Assembly: GCF_003254665.1 (NCBI RefSeq)
Contig: NZ_QHGY01000002.1
Coordinates: forward strand, 62,001 to 126,000
Source of the DNA: Billgrantia lactosivorans
Lineage (GTDB): Bacteria > Pseudomonadota > Gammaproteobacteria > Pseudomonadales > Halomonadaceae
Reading direction: 5' to 3'
DNA length: 64,000 nt
Shown here: positions 1-9,726 of the stretch, piece after piece
Numbering within the stretch: position 1 is the stretch's first letter
Layout of the letters: each line of letters opens with the position of its first letter
The notes under the pieces: generated by a model
Seen by the model: the letters and a program-made list of their open reading frames with translations, nothing else
Told to the model about the DNA's origin: nothing
Database searches by the model: none
Made by a program: the position numbers and the translations under genes

Positions 1-615
<615 letters not shown>

Positions 616-638
616 TCAGGGATACGTAAACGCCGTCG

Positions 639-2036
639 TCAGCTCGGCAGCGTCAGCGCCGGGTCGACCTGCTCGAGGGCGTCGGCAAAGCGGTTGCGGA
701 TGCGTTCGAGCGCCGCATCGCTCTTGCCCTCGAAGCGCAGTACCAGCACCGGGGTGGTATTGGAGGCGCGGCACAGGCCCCAGCCGTCGGGGTAGTCGAC
801 GCGGATGCCGTCGAGGGTGGTCTTGACGCCATCGTCGCCGAAGTCGCCCTCGCGAGCGAGCCTGTCGACCAGCTCGAACTTGTTCTCGTCGGTCACGTGC
901 ACGTTGATCTCGGGGGTGCCGATGTCCTGCGGGTAGCGGGCGAAGAAGGTGTCCGCGTCCTCCTCCTGCTTGGACAGGATCTCCAGCAGCCGGGCGGCGC
1001 CGTAGAGGCCGTCGTCGAAGCCGTACCAGCGCTCCTGGAAGAAGATGTGGCCGCTCATCTCGCCGGCGAGCGCGGCGCCGGTCTCCTTCATGCGTGCCTT
1101 GATCAGCGAGTGGCCGGTGCGCCACATCTCCGGCGTGCCGCCGGCCCGCTCGACCACGCTCGCCAGGTTGCCGGTGCACTTGACGTCGAAGATCACCCGG
1201 GCGCCGGGGTTGCGTGCCAGCATGTCCTCGGCGAAGGCCATCATCAGGTGGTCGGGATAGATCAGCTCGCCGCGCGGCGTGACCACGCCGAGGCGGTCGC
1301 CGTCGCCGTCGAAGGCCAGGCCGATGTCGGCGCCGGTCTCCTTCACCGCGCGCATCAGGTCCTGCAGGTTCTCCACCTTGCCCGGGTCGGGGTGGTGGTT
1401 GGGGAAGTTGCCGTCGATCTCGGCGAACAGTGGCACGGTCTCGGCGCCGAGCCGCTCGATCAGCTTGGGGCCCAGCTCGCCTGCCACGCCGTTGCCGCAG
1501 TCGACCACCGCCTTGATCGGGCGCTCGAGCCTGATGTCGCCGACGATGCGCTCGAGGTAGGCGTCACGCACGTCCTCCTGGTGCACGCTGCCGCGACCTT
1601 CGGCCAGGTCGCCGGACGCGATGCGCTCGTACAGCGCGGTGATCGCCTCGCCCGAGAGCGTCTCGCCGCCCAGCACGATCTTGAAGCCGTTGTAGTCCGG
1701 CGGGTTGTGGCTGCCGGTGACCATCACCCCCGAGGCGGTGCCCTCCAGGAGGTGAGTGGCGAAGTAGAGCACCGGGGTGGGCACCATGCCGATGTCGATC
1801 ACGTCGCGCCCGGCGGCGGTCAGGCCCCGCATCAGCGCCTCGCTGAGTCGGGGGCCGGAGAGGCGGCCGTCGCGGGCCACCACCACGGTGGATTCGTTGC
1901 GCGCCGCGGCTTCCGAGCCGATGGCCCGGCCGATCTGCTCGACGGTCGCCTCGGTCAGCGTATCGTCGACGATGCCGCGGATGTCGTAGGCGCGAAAGAT
2001 GGAGGCCGGTACGCTGCTGTTCTTGACTTGGCTCAT
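639..2036 (-). CDS. algC: Phosphomannomutase/phosphoglucomutase
   Basis: A 465-residue alpha-D-phosphohexomutase of the AlgC type. It interconverts mannose or glucose 1- and 6-phosphates, feeding LPS core and exopolysaccharide sugar nucleotides. The phosphoserine loop is TGSHNPPDYNG (Ser109). The metal-binding loop is FDGDGDR (Asp243/245/247). The sugar-binding loop GEMSGH lies near residue 325, and a C-terminal phosphate-binding domain follows. Length matches Pseudomonas AlgC (about 463). It sits between dut and argB on the minus strand, the usual pseudomonad order. A long open frame antisense to it is a GC-bias shadow. Confidence 0.96.
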   Translation of the reverse strand: MSQVKNSSVPASIFRAYDIRGIVDDTLTEATVEQIGRAIGSEAAARNESTVVVARDGRLSGPRLSEALMRGLTAAGRDVIDIGMVPTPVLYFATHLLEGTASGVMVTGSHNPPDYNGFKIVLGGETLSGEAITALYERIASGDLAEGRGSVHQEDVRDAYLERIVGDIRLERPIKAVVDCGNGVAGELGPKLIERLGAETVPLFAEIDGNFPNHHPDPGKVENLQDLMRAVKETGADIGLAFDGDGDRLGVVTPRGELIYPDHLMMAFAEDMLARNPGARVIFDVKCTGNLASVVERAGGTPEMWRTGHSLIKARMKETGAALAGEMSGHIFFQERWYGFDDGLYGAARLLEILSKQEEDADTFFARYPQDIGTPEINVHVTDENKFELVDRLAREGDFGDDGVKTTLDGIRVDYPDGWGLCRASNTTPVLVLRFEGKSDAALERIRNRFADALEQVDPALTLPS

Positions 2037-2138
2037 AGCGGTTCCTTGTCAGACAGTGATGGTTTCATGGGTTCAGGTTGCGAACGCGCTGCCGGTCGGT
2101 CCCGCTCCCTGGGGCGCTCGGCAGCGACGCGTCGTGCC

Positions 2139-2621
2139 TCAATGGCGGCCGGAGCTGCCGAAGCCGCCTTCGCCGCGCGGGCTGGCCTCGAAGTCCTCGA
2201 CGACCTCCAGCTCGGCCTGCACCACCGGCACCAGCACGTACTGGGCCAGGCGTTCGAAGGGCTCCAGCACGAAGGGAGCCGTGCCGCGGTTCCAGGTCGA
2301 GATCATCAGCTCGCCCTGGTAGTCGGAATCGATCAGCCCGACCAGGTTGCCGAGCACGATGCCGTGCTTGTGGCCCAGCCCCGAGCGCGGCAGGATCAGC
2401 CCGGCCAGGCCCGGGTCGCCGATATGGATGGCGAGTCCCGTGCGAACCAGCTCGCACTGGCCGGGCGCGAGGGTCAGCGGCGCGTCGAGCAGGGCGCGCA
2501 GGTCCATCCCGGCGGAGCCCAGGGTGGCGTAGCGGGGCATGTAGTCGTGCAGCCGCTCGTCGAGCAGCTTGACCGCCAGCCGCGGTCGGGTAAGGGGCCT
2601 GGCTTGTCCGGATTCGGGCAT
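2139..2621 (-). CDS. dut: Deoxyuridine 5'-triphosphate nucleotidohydrolase
   Basis: A 160-residue trimeric dUTPase. It hydrolyses dUTP to dUMP and pyrophosphate, keeping uracil out of DNA and supplying dUMP for thymidylate. The family motifs appear in order: AGMDLRA, the Ser-containing [23 protein letters not shown] with the catalytic Asp, and the glycine-rich C-terminal GGFGSSGRH that closes over the active site. It lies 40 bases downstream of coaBC, the conserved coaBC-dut pairing, and about 100 bases upstream of algC. Confidence 0.96.
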   Translation of the reverse strand: MPESGQARPLTRPRLAVKLLDERLHDYMPRYATLGSAGMDLRALLDAPLTLAPGQCELVRTGLAIHIGDPGLAGLILPRSGLGHKHGIVLGNLVGLIDSDYQGELMISTWNRGTAPFVLEPFERLAQYVLVPVVQAELEVVEDFEASPRGEGGFGSSGRH

Positions 2622-2661
2622 GGTCGCTCCGTGGGGTTGGCTGATGTCTGGATGCCGGTGT

Positions 2662-3948
2662 TCAGTGTACGGGGCGCGAGGCGAGGCAGCCGAGGGCGCG
2701 TTCGATCACGGCCCGGGCCAGCTCGGTCTTGGGCTGTGGCGGCAGGTTCGCGCCGCCTTCACCGTCGCCGTCGCGCCACAGCAGCAGGGCGGCGTTGTCG
2801 TCGGCGCCGAAGCCGAGCCCGGCGCTGGAGACGTCGTTGGCGACGATCATGTCCAGCCGCTTGCGCTCTAGCTTGTCGCGGGCATAGGCCTCGAGATCGC
2901 GGGTCTCGGCGGCGAAGCCCACCACCAGGGGGCGCCCCCCCGCCGCGTCGCGCGCCTTGGCGATATCGGCAACGATATCGGGGTTCTTGATCAGCTTCAG
3001 GGTCAAGGCGTCCTCGCCCTCGGTCTTCTTGATCTTGTGCTCCGCCACGGCCTCGGCGCGGTAGTCGGCCACCGCGGCGCAGCCGATGAAGATGTCGCAC
3101 TCGGCCGCCAGCCGCTGGCTCGCCGCGTGCATCTGCCGCGCCGTCTCCACGTCGGTACGCTCGACTCCCTCGGGCGTCGGCAGGTTCACCGGGCCGCTGA
3201 TCAGGCTGACCCGGGCACCGAGTTCTGCCGCCGCGGCGGCCAGAGCGAAACCCATCTTTCCCGAGCTGTGATTGGAGAGGTAGCGCACCGGGTCGAGGGG
3301 CTCGCGGGTGGGACCGGCGGTGATGACGACATGCAGGCCCCGGGCCGGCGCGTCCGCGGAGGGCGGGGCCTGGCCGTGCACTGCGGCGCTGGGCGCCTGG
3401 ATGAGTGCGGCCACGATCGCCTCGGGCTCGAGCATGCGCCCGGGGCCGACATCGCCGCAGGCCTGGTCGCCGCTGGCCGGCCCCAGCAGCCGCCAGCCAT
3501 CCTGGGCAAGGCGCTCGGCGTTGCGCCGGGTGGCCGCGTGGCGCCACATGGCCTGATTCATGGCCGGCGCCAGGACCTTCTCGGCCTCGCTGGCCAGGCA
3601 CAGGGTGGTCAGCAGGTCGTCGGCCATGCCCTGGGCCAGACGCGCCATCAGGTCGGCGGTGGCCGGGGCGATCAGGATGACGTCGGCCCAGCGCGCCAGC
3701 TCGATGTGCCCCATCCCGGCTTCGGCCTCGGGGTCGAGCAGCGAGGTGCGTACCGGCTCGCCGCTGAGCGCCTGCAGCGTCAGCGGCGTGATGAAGGCCT
3801 GGGCGCCCTCGGTCATGACCACGCGCACCTCGCAGCCCGCCTGCTTGAGCAGTCGGGCGAGCTGGGCGCTCTTGTAGGCGGCGATGCCGGCGCTGATGCC
3901 GAGCAGGATGCGCCGGCCGACGAGCCGATTGACGGTCTGCGTAGTCAT
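2662..3948 (-). CDS. coaBC: Bifunctional phosphopantothenoylcysteine decarboxylase/synthetase
   Basis: A 428-residue two-domain enzyme of coenzyme A synthesis. The N-terminal CoaC flavoprotein domain (about residues 10-190) decarboxylates 4'-phosphopantothenoylcysteine; its substrate motif APAMNQAMW is present. The C-terminal CoaB domain (about 210-428) makes that substrate from 4'-phosphopantothenate, CTP and cysteine; it has [22 protein letters not shown] and the KIKK loop. I place the start at the ATG complementary to 3946-3948, giving [11 protein letters not shown] just before the flavin-binding [10 protein letters not shown]. The same frame stays open far upstream, but only as antisense of radC. 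It is divergent from radC; the shared gap has a TACAAT at 4033-4038. Confidence 0.95.
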   Translation of the reverse strand: MTTQTVNRLVGRRILLGISAGIAAYKSAQLARLLKQAGCEVRVVMTEGAQAFITPLTLQALSGEPVRTSLLDPEAEAGMGHIELARWADVILIAPATADLMARLAQGMADDLLTTLCLASEAEKVLAPAMNQAMWRHAATRRNAERLAQDGWRLLGPASGDQACGDVGPGRMLEPEAIVAALIQAPSAAVHGQAPPSADAPARGLHVVITAGPTREPLDPVRYLSNHSSGKMGFALAAAAAELGARVSLISGPVNLPTPEGVERTDVETARQMHAASQRLAAECDIFIGCAAVADYRAEAVAEHKIKKTEGEDALTLKLIKNPDIVADIAKARDAAGGRPLVVGFAAETRDLEAYARDKLERKRLDMIVANDVSSAGLGFGADDNAALLLWRDGDGEGGANLPPQPKTELARAVIERALGCLASRPVH

Positions 3949-4083
3949 GACGATTTCCTGGACTGTAACCCGACCGCCTACCTTACCATTGCCGTTGAAG
4001 TTGCGCAGCCGCGGCCTTTCGGCTGCGTCGGTTACAATGGCTGACTTCGATGACCCATGGAAAGCGTAGCAAGGAGACAGCGG

Positions 4084-4758
4084 ATGTCGATTCGTGACTG
4101 GCCGGAGGGCGAGCGCCCGCGGGAGAAGCTGCTGGCGCTGGGCGCCGAGGCACTGTCGGATGCCGAGCTGCTGGCGATCTTCCTGCGCGTGGGGGTGGCG
4201 GGGCGCTCGGCGGTGGACCTGGCCCGCGACCTGCTGGGGGCGTTCGGCGGCCTGCGTCAGCTGCTCGAGGCCGACCAGGCGCGCTTCTGCGCCGAGCGCG
4301 GCCTGGGCGCGGCCAAGTTCGTGCAGCTGCAGGCGACCCTCGAGCTGTCGAAGCGCCACCTGGCCGCCCAGCTCGCCCGGGGCAACGCGCTGACCTCGCC
4401 GACCCTGGTGCGTGCCTACCTGGCGACCCAGCTGCGCCACCTCGGTCACGAGGAGTTCGCCGCGCTGTTCCTCGACACCCAGCATCGCGTGATCCGCTTC
4501 GAGTCGCTGTTCCGCGGCACGCTGGACAGCGCCTCGGTCTACCCCCGCGAGGTGGCGCGACGCGCGCTGGAGCTGGGCGCCGGCGCGATCATCTTCGCCC
4601 ACAACCATCCCTCGGGCGTGGCCGAGCCGAGTGACGCCGACCGGCGCATCACCGAGCGGCTGCGCGAGGCGCTGGGACTGTTCGAGATCCGCGTGCTGGA
4701 CCACTTCGTGGTCGGCGATGGGGAGGTCGTATCTTTTGCAGAGAGAGGGTGGCTTTAG
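4084..4758 (+). CDS. radC: RadC family JAB/MPN-domain protein
   Basis: A 224-residue RadC protein. It has an N-terminal helix-hairpin-helix-like region (about residues 1-100) and a C-terminal JAB1/MPN metalloprotease-like domain with the zinc motif [15 protein letters not shown] and an upstream conserved Glu. The biochemical role of RadC is unsettled; the old link to DNA repair came from a mis-mapped allele. The start at 4084 ([17 protein letters not shown]) is chosen because AAGGAGA lies 7 bases upstream. An in-frame ATG at 4057 would add nine residues. Its place between coaBC and rpmB is conserved in gammaproteobacteria. Confidence 0.94.
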   Translation: MSIRDWPEGERPREKLLALGAEALSDAELLAIFLRVGVAGRSAVDLARDLLGAFGGLRQLLEADQARFCAERGLGAAKFVQLQATLELSKRHLAAQLARGNALTSPTLVRAYLATQLRHLGHEEFAALFLDTQHRVIRFESLFRGTLDSASVYPREVARRALELGAGAIIFAHNHPSGVAEPSDADRRITERLREALGLFEIRVLDHFVVGDGEVVSFAERGWL

Positions 4759-4790
4759 GCGGCAGGAAAGGTAGAATACGCGGCTACTTG

Positions 4791-4819
4791 TTGCCTGTAG
4801 GGGCGCACTCTGCTATAAA
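4791..4819 (+). promoter_or_regulatory. Candidate sigma-70 promoter for rpmB-rpmG
   Basis: TTGCCT at 4791-4796, a 17-base spacer, then TATAAA at 4814-4819 preceded by TG one base upstream (extended -10). This is one of the best matches in the window. It would give a leader of about 100 bases before the rpmB start at 4931. Inferred from sequence only. Confidence 0.6.
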
Positions 4820-4930
4820 GTGCAGCCTTTGAATTCCCTTGGGTCAAATGACAACGGGGTCGTTCCCGGTTTGCCCGACAGGTTTTGAACACACAGGTTT
4901 GACCACCTGGCCAAGCGGTTGGAGGCTCCC

Positions 4931-5167
4931 ATGTCCAAAGTATGTCAGGTTACCGGCAAGCGCCCGGTGACTGGTAACAACGTTTCACACTCCCAGCGCA
5001 AGACCCGTCGTCGTTTCTTGCCGAACCTGCACACCCACCGTTTCTGGGTGGAGTCCGAGAACCGCTTCGTCAAGCTGCGGGTCTCCTCCAAGGGGATGCG
5101 CATCATCGACAAGAAGGGCATCGACGCGGTGCTCAGCGACATCCGCAAGCGCGGCGAAGCCGTCTAA
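4931..5167 (+). CDS. rpmB: 50S ribosomal protein L28
   Basis: A 78-residue L28, the normal length. It begins [21 protein letters not shown] and continues with the family's [21 protein letters not shown] segment. It is basic and binds 23S rRNA in the large subunit. The ribosome-binding site GGAGG lies at 4921-4925. rpmG follows 26 bases later, the almost universal rpmB-rpmG operon, and a strong hairpin terminator follows that. Confidence 0.98.
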   Translation: MSKVCQVTGKRPVTGNNVSHSQRKTRRRFLPNLHTHRFWVESENRFVKLRVSSKGMRIIDKKGIDAVLSDIRKRGEAV

Positions 5168-5193
5168 GCGACCAGATCAGGGAGTAAGCAGCC

Positions 5194-5349
5194 ATGCGTG
5201 ACAAGATCAAGCTGGTGTCCAGTGCCGGTACCGGTCACTTCTACACCACCGACAAGAACAAGCGGAACACCCCCGACAAGCTCGAATTCAAGAAATTCGA
5301 CCCGGTCGTCCGCAAGCACGTGATGTACAAGGAAGCCAAGATCAAGTAA
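5194..5349 (+). CDS. rpmG: 50S ribosomal protein L33
   Basis: A 51-residue L33 beginning [19 protein letters not shown] and ending in [11 protein letters not shown]. It lacks the zinc-binding cysteines found in C+ forms of L33, so it is the zinc-independent type. GGGAG lies about 9 bases before the ATG. It is the second gene of the rpmB operon. Confidence 0.97.
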   Translation: MRDKIKLVSSAGTGHFYTTDKNKRNTPDKLEFKKFDPVVRKHVMYKEAKIK

Positions 5350-5429
5350 GCCGATCCGGCGCCCGCCGCTGGCGACGGGCGTGCTTGGCGGCTTGACGGC
5401 TTCCCGCCGCAGGTAGCAAGACCTGTCCT

Positions 5430-5459
5430 CCTGAACCCGGCCATGCGGTCGGGTTCAGG
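5430..5459 (+). terminator. Hairpin terminator after rpmB-rpmG
   Basis: A perfect 10-bp stem (CCTGAACCCG at 5430-5439 with CGGGTTCAGG at 5450-5459) around a 10-base loop, followed by a T-containing stretch CGTATCTATTT. A weaker stem precedes it near 5360-5381. Together they probably end the ribosomal-protein transcript before mutM. Confidence 0.65.
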
Positions 5460-5488
5460 CGTATCTATTTCCCGGATATTTCCTCGCC

Positions 5489-6331
5489 ATGCCCGAGCTT
5501 CCCGAAGTCGAGACCACCCGGCGCGGCATCGCTCCCCACGTGGAGGGGCGCGAGATCGTCGAGGCGATCGTGCGCCAGCCGCGCCTGCGCGTGCCGGTGC
5601 CCGACGATTTCGTCGAGCGCCTGGTGGGTTCTCGCATCGGCACCCTGGCGCGCCGCGCCAAGTACCTGCTGCTGCCGGTCGAGACCGGGGACGAGGGAGC
5701 GAGGGAAGGCGCCGGCAGCCTGATCTGGCACCTGGGCATGTCGGGCAGCCTGCGCATTGCCCGGCTGGGCGAGCTGCCCAGGAAGCACGACCACATCGAC
5801 CTGGTGTTCGATGACGGCGCCATCCTGCGCTATCACGACCCGCGCCGCTTCGGCTTCGTCGACTGGCTGGCGGGCAGCGCCGAGCGCGACCCGCGACTGG
5901 CCAGCCTGGGGCCCGAGCCGCTGTCGGAGGCCTTCGACGGCGAGCGGCTCTATCGGCTCTCGCGCGGCCGGCGCATGGCCGTGAAACCGTTTCTGATGGA
6001 CAATGGCGTGGTGGTGGGCGTAGGCAACATCTACGCCAGCGAGGCGCTGTTCCTGGCCGGCATCGATCCGCGCCGGGCGGCGGGGCGCATTTCCCGCGAG
6101 CGCTACGAGCGCCTGGCCGAGGCGATCCGCGAGGTGCTCGCCGCGGCCATCACCCAGGGCGGCACCACCCTGCGCGACTTCGTCAGCGGCACCGGCGAGC
6201 CGGGCTATTTCAAGCAGCGCCTCAACGTCTACGGCCGTCACGGCCAGGGCTGCCGGCGCTGCAACGGCGAGCTGCGGCTGGTGACGCTGGGCCAGCGGGC
6301 CAGCGTGTTCTGCCCCTCTTGCCAACGATGA
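5489..6331 (+). CDS. mutM: Formamidopyrimidine-DNA glycosylase
   Basis: A 280-residue Fpg/MutM. It removes 8-oxoguanine and formamidopyrimidines by base excision and nicks the strand by beta,delta-elimination. The mature N-terminus [12 protein letters not shown] supplies the catalytic Pro2 and Glu3. A conserved Lys lies in RRAKYLLLP, then [10 protein letters not shown] and the H2TH region. The C-terminal zinc finger has four Cys as CRRC...CPSC (about residues 252-278). It is slightly longer than the E. coli enzyme (269). Confidence 0.96.
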   Translation: MPELPEVETTRRGIAPHVEGREIVEAIVRQPRLRVPVPDDFVERLVGSRIGTLARRAKYLLLPVETGDEGAREGAGSLIWHLGMSGSLRIARLGELPRKHDHIDLVFDDGAILRYHDPRRFGFVDWLAGSAERDPRLASLGPEPLSEAFDGERLYRLSRGRRMAVKPFLMDNGVVVGVGNIYASEALFLAGIDPRRAAGRISRERYERLAEAIREVLAAAITQGGTTLRDFVSGTGEPGYFKQRLNVYGRHGQGCRRCNGELRLVTLGQRASVFCPSCQR

Positions 6332-6353
6332 CTTCCATTCCACGAGACCCACC

Positions 6354-7544
6354 ATGACCCAGACCCTGCGCCTCAAGAAGAACGCCGACCGCCGCCTCAA
6401 GGCCGGTCACCTGTGGCTCTATTCCAACGAGGTCGACACCGAGGCCACGCCGCTCAAGGGCCTCGAGCCGGGCGGCCAGGTGGTGGTCGAGGCTGCCAAT
6501 GGCAAGGCCATGGGCGTCGCCTACGTCAACCCCAACTCGCTGATCTGCGCCCGGGTGGTGTCGCGCGACCCCAACATGCGTCTCGACCGCTCGCTGCTGG
6601 TGCACCGCTTCAACCAGGCCCTGGCGCTGCGCCAGCGCCTCTACGCCAAGCCGTTCTACCGGCTGGTGCACGGCGAGGGCGACCTGCTGCCGGGGCTGGT
6701 GGTGGACCGCTTCGACGAGGTGCTGGTGGTGCAGCTCAATACCCTGGGCATGGAGCGCCTGGCCGAGGAGGTGGTCGCCGCGCTCGACAAGGTGCTCTCA
6801 CCGCGGGTCATCGTGTTCAAGAACGACTCCTCCGGGCGGCGCCAGGAGCAGCTCGAACGCCAGGTCACCGTGGCCAAGGGCGAACTCGACGGCCCGGTGG
6901 CGATGGAGGAGAACGGCGTGCGCTTCCACGTGCCGGTGCTCGACGGCCAGAAGACCGGCTGGTTCTACGACCATCGTGCCAACCGTGCCTGGCTCAACGG
7001 CCTGGTGGCCGGCAAGCGGGTGCTGGACCTGTTCAGCTACGTCGGCGGCTGGGGGGTGCAGGCAGCGGCCCATGGCGCCAGCGAGGTGCTGTGTGTCGAC
7101 GCCAGCGCCCAGGCCCTGGAACGGGTGGCCGAGAACGCTGCCCTGAACGGCCTGCACGAGCAGGTGGCGGTGGGCGAGGCCGACGCCTTCGAGGCGCTGG
7201 CGGCGCTCAAGGCCGACGGCGAGCAGTTCGACGTGGTGATCCTCGACCCGCCGGCCTTCATCAAGAAGCGCAAGGACATCCCCAACGGCGAGCGCGCCTA
7301 CGCCCGGCTCAACCGCGAGGCGATGCGCCTGCTCGGCCGCGACGGCCTGCTGCTCAGCGCCTCCTGCTCCATGCACCTGGCCCCGGAACGCCTGGTGGAC
7401 GTGGTGCGCGGTGCGGTGCGGCATCAGGATCGCCACGGCCAGGTGGTCTACCAGGGCCACCAGGCGCCGGATCACCCGGTACACCCGGCGATTCCCGAGA
7501 CGGCCTACCTGAAGGCGCTCGGGGTTCGCGTCTTCCGCGGCTGA
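6354..7544 (+). CDS. rlmI: RlmI-type class I rRNA large subunit methyltransferase
   Basis: A 396-residue SAM-dependent methyltransferase, the length of E. coli RlmI, which makes m5C1962 in 23S rRNA. An N-terminal PUA-like RNA-binding domain (about 1-75) is followed by a middle domain with GEGDLLPGLVVDRF. The Rossmann methyltransferase domain then carries VLDLFSYVGGWGVQAA (SAM loop), LCVDAS, and the catalytic LDPPAF motif. A further Cys lies in SASCSMHL. It starts 22 bases after mutM. Orthology to RlmI is likely from length and motifs; the exact target base is inferred. Confidence 0.88.
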   Translation: MTQTLRLKKNADRRLKAGHLWLYSNEVDTEATPLKGLEPGGQVVVEAANGKAMGVAYVNPNSLICARVVSRDPNMRLDRSLLVHRFNQALALRQRLYAKPFYRLVHGEGDLLPGLVVDRFDEVLVVQLNTLGMERLAEEVVAALDKVLSPRVIVFKNDSSGRRQEQLERQVTVAKGELDGPVAMEENGVRFHVPVLDGQKTGWFYDHRANRAWLNGLVAGKRVLDLFSYVGGWGVQAAAHGASEVLCVDASAQALERVAENAALNGLHEQVAVGEADAFEALAALKADGEQFDVVILDPPAFIKKRKDIPNGERAYARLNREAMRLLGRDGLLLSASCSMHLAPERLVDVVRGAVRHQDRHGQVVYQGHQAPDHPVHPAIPETAYLKALGVRVFRG

Positions 7545-7585
7545 GCCAGCCGGCGCTGCGCTCGCCCCATGGCAAACCGGTGCAG

Positions 7586-7897
7586 ATGAACTACGTTCGC
7601 GTCTTCGCCCACTCCAATACGCTGCTGGTCAGCCACGTGCGCAACGTGCTGGCCGCAGCGGGTATTCCCGTGGAGCTGCGCAACATGGTGCTGGGTGGCG
7701 GCGCCGGTGAGCTGCCGCTGGGGGAGTGCGAGCCCGAGGTATGGGTGGCCGCGCACAATCGCGAGCGTTCCGAGGACTTGATTCGTCGAGCCATGGCAGG
7801 GGAGAGCATGGCCCCCGACTGGACCTGCCCCACCTGTGGCGAGCGGCTGGAGGGAGTGTTCGACGCCTGCTGGCGCTGCAGTACCACGGAGGCGTAA
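7586..7897 (+). CDS. DUF2007 family signal-transducing-like protein with zinc ribbon
   Basis: A 103-residue protein. Residues 1-70 resemble DUF2007 (FAHSNTLLVSHVRNVLAAAGI...GELPLGECEPEVWV), a small ferredoxin-like fold sometimes compared with PII-type or ACT-like domains. The C-terminus has a Cys4 motif (CPTCGERLEGVFDACWRC) typical of a zinc ribbon. Start chosen at 7586 (MNYVRVFAHSN). It is tightly spaced with the thioesterase downstream, and both may be co-transcribed with rlmI. Function unknown. Confidence 0.8.
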   Translation: MNYVRVFAHSNTLLVSHVRNVLAAAGIPVELRNMVLGGGAGELPLGECEPEVWVAAHNRERSEDLIRRAMAGESMAPDWTCPTCGERLEGVFDACWRCSTTEA

Positions 7898-7916
7898 AGC
7901 GACAGGGAGAGTAGAC

Positions 7917-8357
7917 ATGTCACCGCAGTGGGATCTTCCCGACCCGTTCGTCATCGAGCTCGAGGTGGCCGCCTCGGCCATCGACGAATACGGCCACGCC
8001 AACAATGCCGAGTACCTGCGCTGGGTCGAACGGGTGAGCTGGGCCCATTCGCAGCATCTCGGCCTCGACCTGGCCCGCTATCGCGCGCTCGACCGCGCCA
8101 TGGCGGTACATCGTCACGAGCTCGACTACCTGGCGCCGGCCTTCCAGGGCGAGCGCCTGCAACTGGCGACCTGGATCGTCGGTTGCGACGGCCGCCTCAC
8201 CCTGACGCGACGCTTCCAGCTCGTTCGCCCCGCCGATGATCGCACCCTGCTGCGGGCACGCACCCGCTTCGCCTGCATCGAGCTCTCCACGGGCCGGCCG
8301 CGGCGCCTGCCCGCGGAGTACGTGGCGGTCTACGGCGGGGCGCTCATTGTCGAATGA
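7917..8357 (+). CDS. 4HBT/YbgC-type acyl-CoA thioesterase
   Basis: A 146-residue hot-dog-fold protein. The active-site pattern DEYGHANNAEYLRWVE matches 4-hydroxybenzoyl-CoA/YbgC thioesterases, whose Asp is the catalytic residue (here in AIDEYGHANN). Such enzymes hydrolyse short or medium acyl-CoA thioesters; the substrate cannot be read from sequence. The ATG at 7917 follows AGGGAGAG. It lies 19 bases after the DUF2007 gene. Confidence 0.85.
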   Translation: MSPQWDLPDPFVIELEVAASAIDEYGHANNAEYLRWVERVSWAHSQHLGLDLARYRALDRAMAVHRHELDYLAPAFQGERLQLATWIVGCDGRLTLTRRFQLVRPADDRTLLRARTRFACIELSTGRPRRLPAEYVAVYGGALIVE

Positions 8358-8374
8358 GGCCAGGATTTTTTCGT

Positions 8375-8393
8375 CATTTGCCTGGAGCAAATG
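8375..8393. promoter_or_regulatory. Inverted repeat upstream of ald
   Basis: A perfect 7-bp inverted repeat, CATTTGC - CTGGA - GCAAATG, just after the thioesterase stop and about 140 bases before ald. It sits in an AT-richer patch. It could be an operator for an Lrp/AsnC-type regulator, which often controls ald, or a weak terminator. Only the symmetry is seen directly. Confidence 0.35.
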
Positions 8394-8529
8394 CCGATTT
8401 TCTTCTGGCAAGCAGAATTTCTCGTATTTTTGCCGTTCTTTCTCGAAGGCGCTTCATGTTTGGTCTGTCTGTGCTGTAATTCGCCTGTCTTACCCTAACA
8501 ATAGGCGTTGAACGCTCAGGAGGTGTGCC

Positions 8530-9645
8530 ATGAAGATCGCCGTGCCGAAGGAAATCAAGAACCATGAATATCGCGTCGCCCTGACCCCCACGGGAGCGCG
8601 GGAACTGGCGGCACGCGGCCACTCGGTCACCGTCCAGGCCGGCGCCGGCGAGGGCGCGGGCTTTACCGACGCCGACTTCGAGGCGGCCGGCGCCCGGCTC
8701 GAGGTCAGCGTGGACGCCCTCTGGGCCGACGCGGAGCTGATCCTCAAGGTCAAGGAGCCGCAGGCGGAGGAGGTGGCGCGCCTCGCGCGCGGTCAGACCC
8801 TGTTCACCTACCTGCACCTGGCCGCCGAGGAGAAGCTGACCCGCGGCCTGATGGAGAGCGGCGCCACCTGCATCGCCTACGAGACCGTCACCGACCGCCA
8901 GGGCGGCCTGCCGCTGCTGGCACCCATGAGCACCGTGGCCGGGCGCATGGCCATCCAGGCCGGCGCGCACAGCCTGGAGAAGGCCCAGGGCGGCTCCGGC
9001 GTGCTGCTGCCCGGCGTGCCCGGCGTGGCCCCCGGCAAGGTCGCCGTGATCGGCGGCGGCGTGGTGGGCGAGAACGCCGCACGCATGGCGCTGGGCCTGG
9101 GCGCCGAGGTCTCGGTGCTCGACAAGTCGATCCCGCGCCTCGAGGTGCTCGACGACCGCTACCAGGGCCGCATGAAGACCGTCTTCTCCACCGCCGACGC
9201 CATCGACGAGGCGGTGCGCGAGTGCGACCTGATCGTGGGCGCCGTGCTGATCCCCGGCGCCGCCGCACCCAAGCTGATCACCCGTGCGATGCTGGCCGAC
9301 ATGAAGCCCGGCAGCGTGCTGGTGGACGTCGCCATCGACCAGGGCGGCTGCTTCGAGACCAGCAAGCCCACCACCCACGCCGAGCCGACCTACGTGGTCG
9401 ACGGCATCGTCCACTACTGCGTGGCCAACATGCCGGGCGCGGTGGCGCGCACCTCGACCCAGGCGCTGACCAACGCCACCCTGCCGTTCGTCATCGCCCT
9501 GGCCGACAAGGGCTGGAAGCGGGCGCTGGCCGACGATGCCCACTTCCTGCCCGGGCTCAACGTCCACGACGGTCAGGTCACCTATCGCGCCGTGGCCGAG
9601 GCCTTCGGCCTTGAGAGCGTCGATCCCGCCAGCCTGATACGGTGA
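8530..9645 (+). CDS. ald: Alanine dehydrogenase
   Basis: A 371-residue NAD-dependent alanine dehydrogenase. It reversibly deaminates L-alanine to pyruvate and ammonium. It starts [20 protein letters not shown]. The substrate Lys lies in ILKVKEPQ and the catalytic His in TYLHLAAE. The nucleotide-binding loop is [13 protein letters not shown], and the family's [11 protein letters not shown] segment follows. A strong ribosome-binding site (CAGGAGGTG) sits just upstream. It is monocistronic between its own upstream region and a GC-rich terminator. Confidence 0.96.
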   Translation: MKIAVPKEIKNHEYRVALTPTGARELAARGHSVTVQAGAGEGAGFTDADFEAAGARLEVSVDALWADAELILKVKEPQAEEVARLARGQTLFTYLHLAAEEKLTRGLMESGATCIAYETVTDRQGGLPLLAPMSTVAGRMAIQAGAHSLEKAQGGSGVLLPGVPGVAPGKVAVIGGGVVGENAARMALGLGAEVSVLDKSIPRLEVLDDRYQGRMKTVFSTADAIDEAVRECDLIVGAVLIPGAAAPKLITRAMLADMKPGSVLVDVAIDQGGCFETSKPTTHAEPTYVVDGIVHYCVANMPGAVARTSTQALTNATLPFVIALADKGWKRALADDAHFLPGLNVHDGQVTYRAVAEAFGLESVDPASLIR

Positions 9646-9655
9646 GAGCGGCGCC

Positions 9656-9680
9656 GGGGGCGGTCGCCTTGACCGCCCCC
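9656..9680 (+). terminator. Terminator after ald
   Basis: A 10-bp perfect stem, GGGGGCGGTC at 9656-9665 with GACCGCCCCC at 9671-9680, and a 5-base loop. It starts 11 bases after the ald stop. There is no long T tract, only TCGCGTT. Confidence 0.55.
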
Positions 9681-9726
9681 TCGCGTTACCATAGCGGGCA
9701 TTTCCGCTAGCAGAGTCCGCTTTCCC

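Noticed and set aside
897-2990. Long open frame on the plus strand opposite algC and dut
   Set aside because: Its residues (His-, Val-, Leu- and Arg-rich, no domain) are those expected from reading GC3-biased genes on the other strand. algC and dut on the minus strand are certain.
3949-4704. N-terminal extension of coaBC through the radC region
   Set aside because: The frame stays open, but the CoaC fold begins at the MTTQ start and the extension is antisense of radC.
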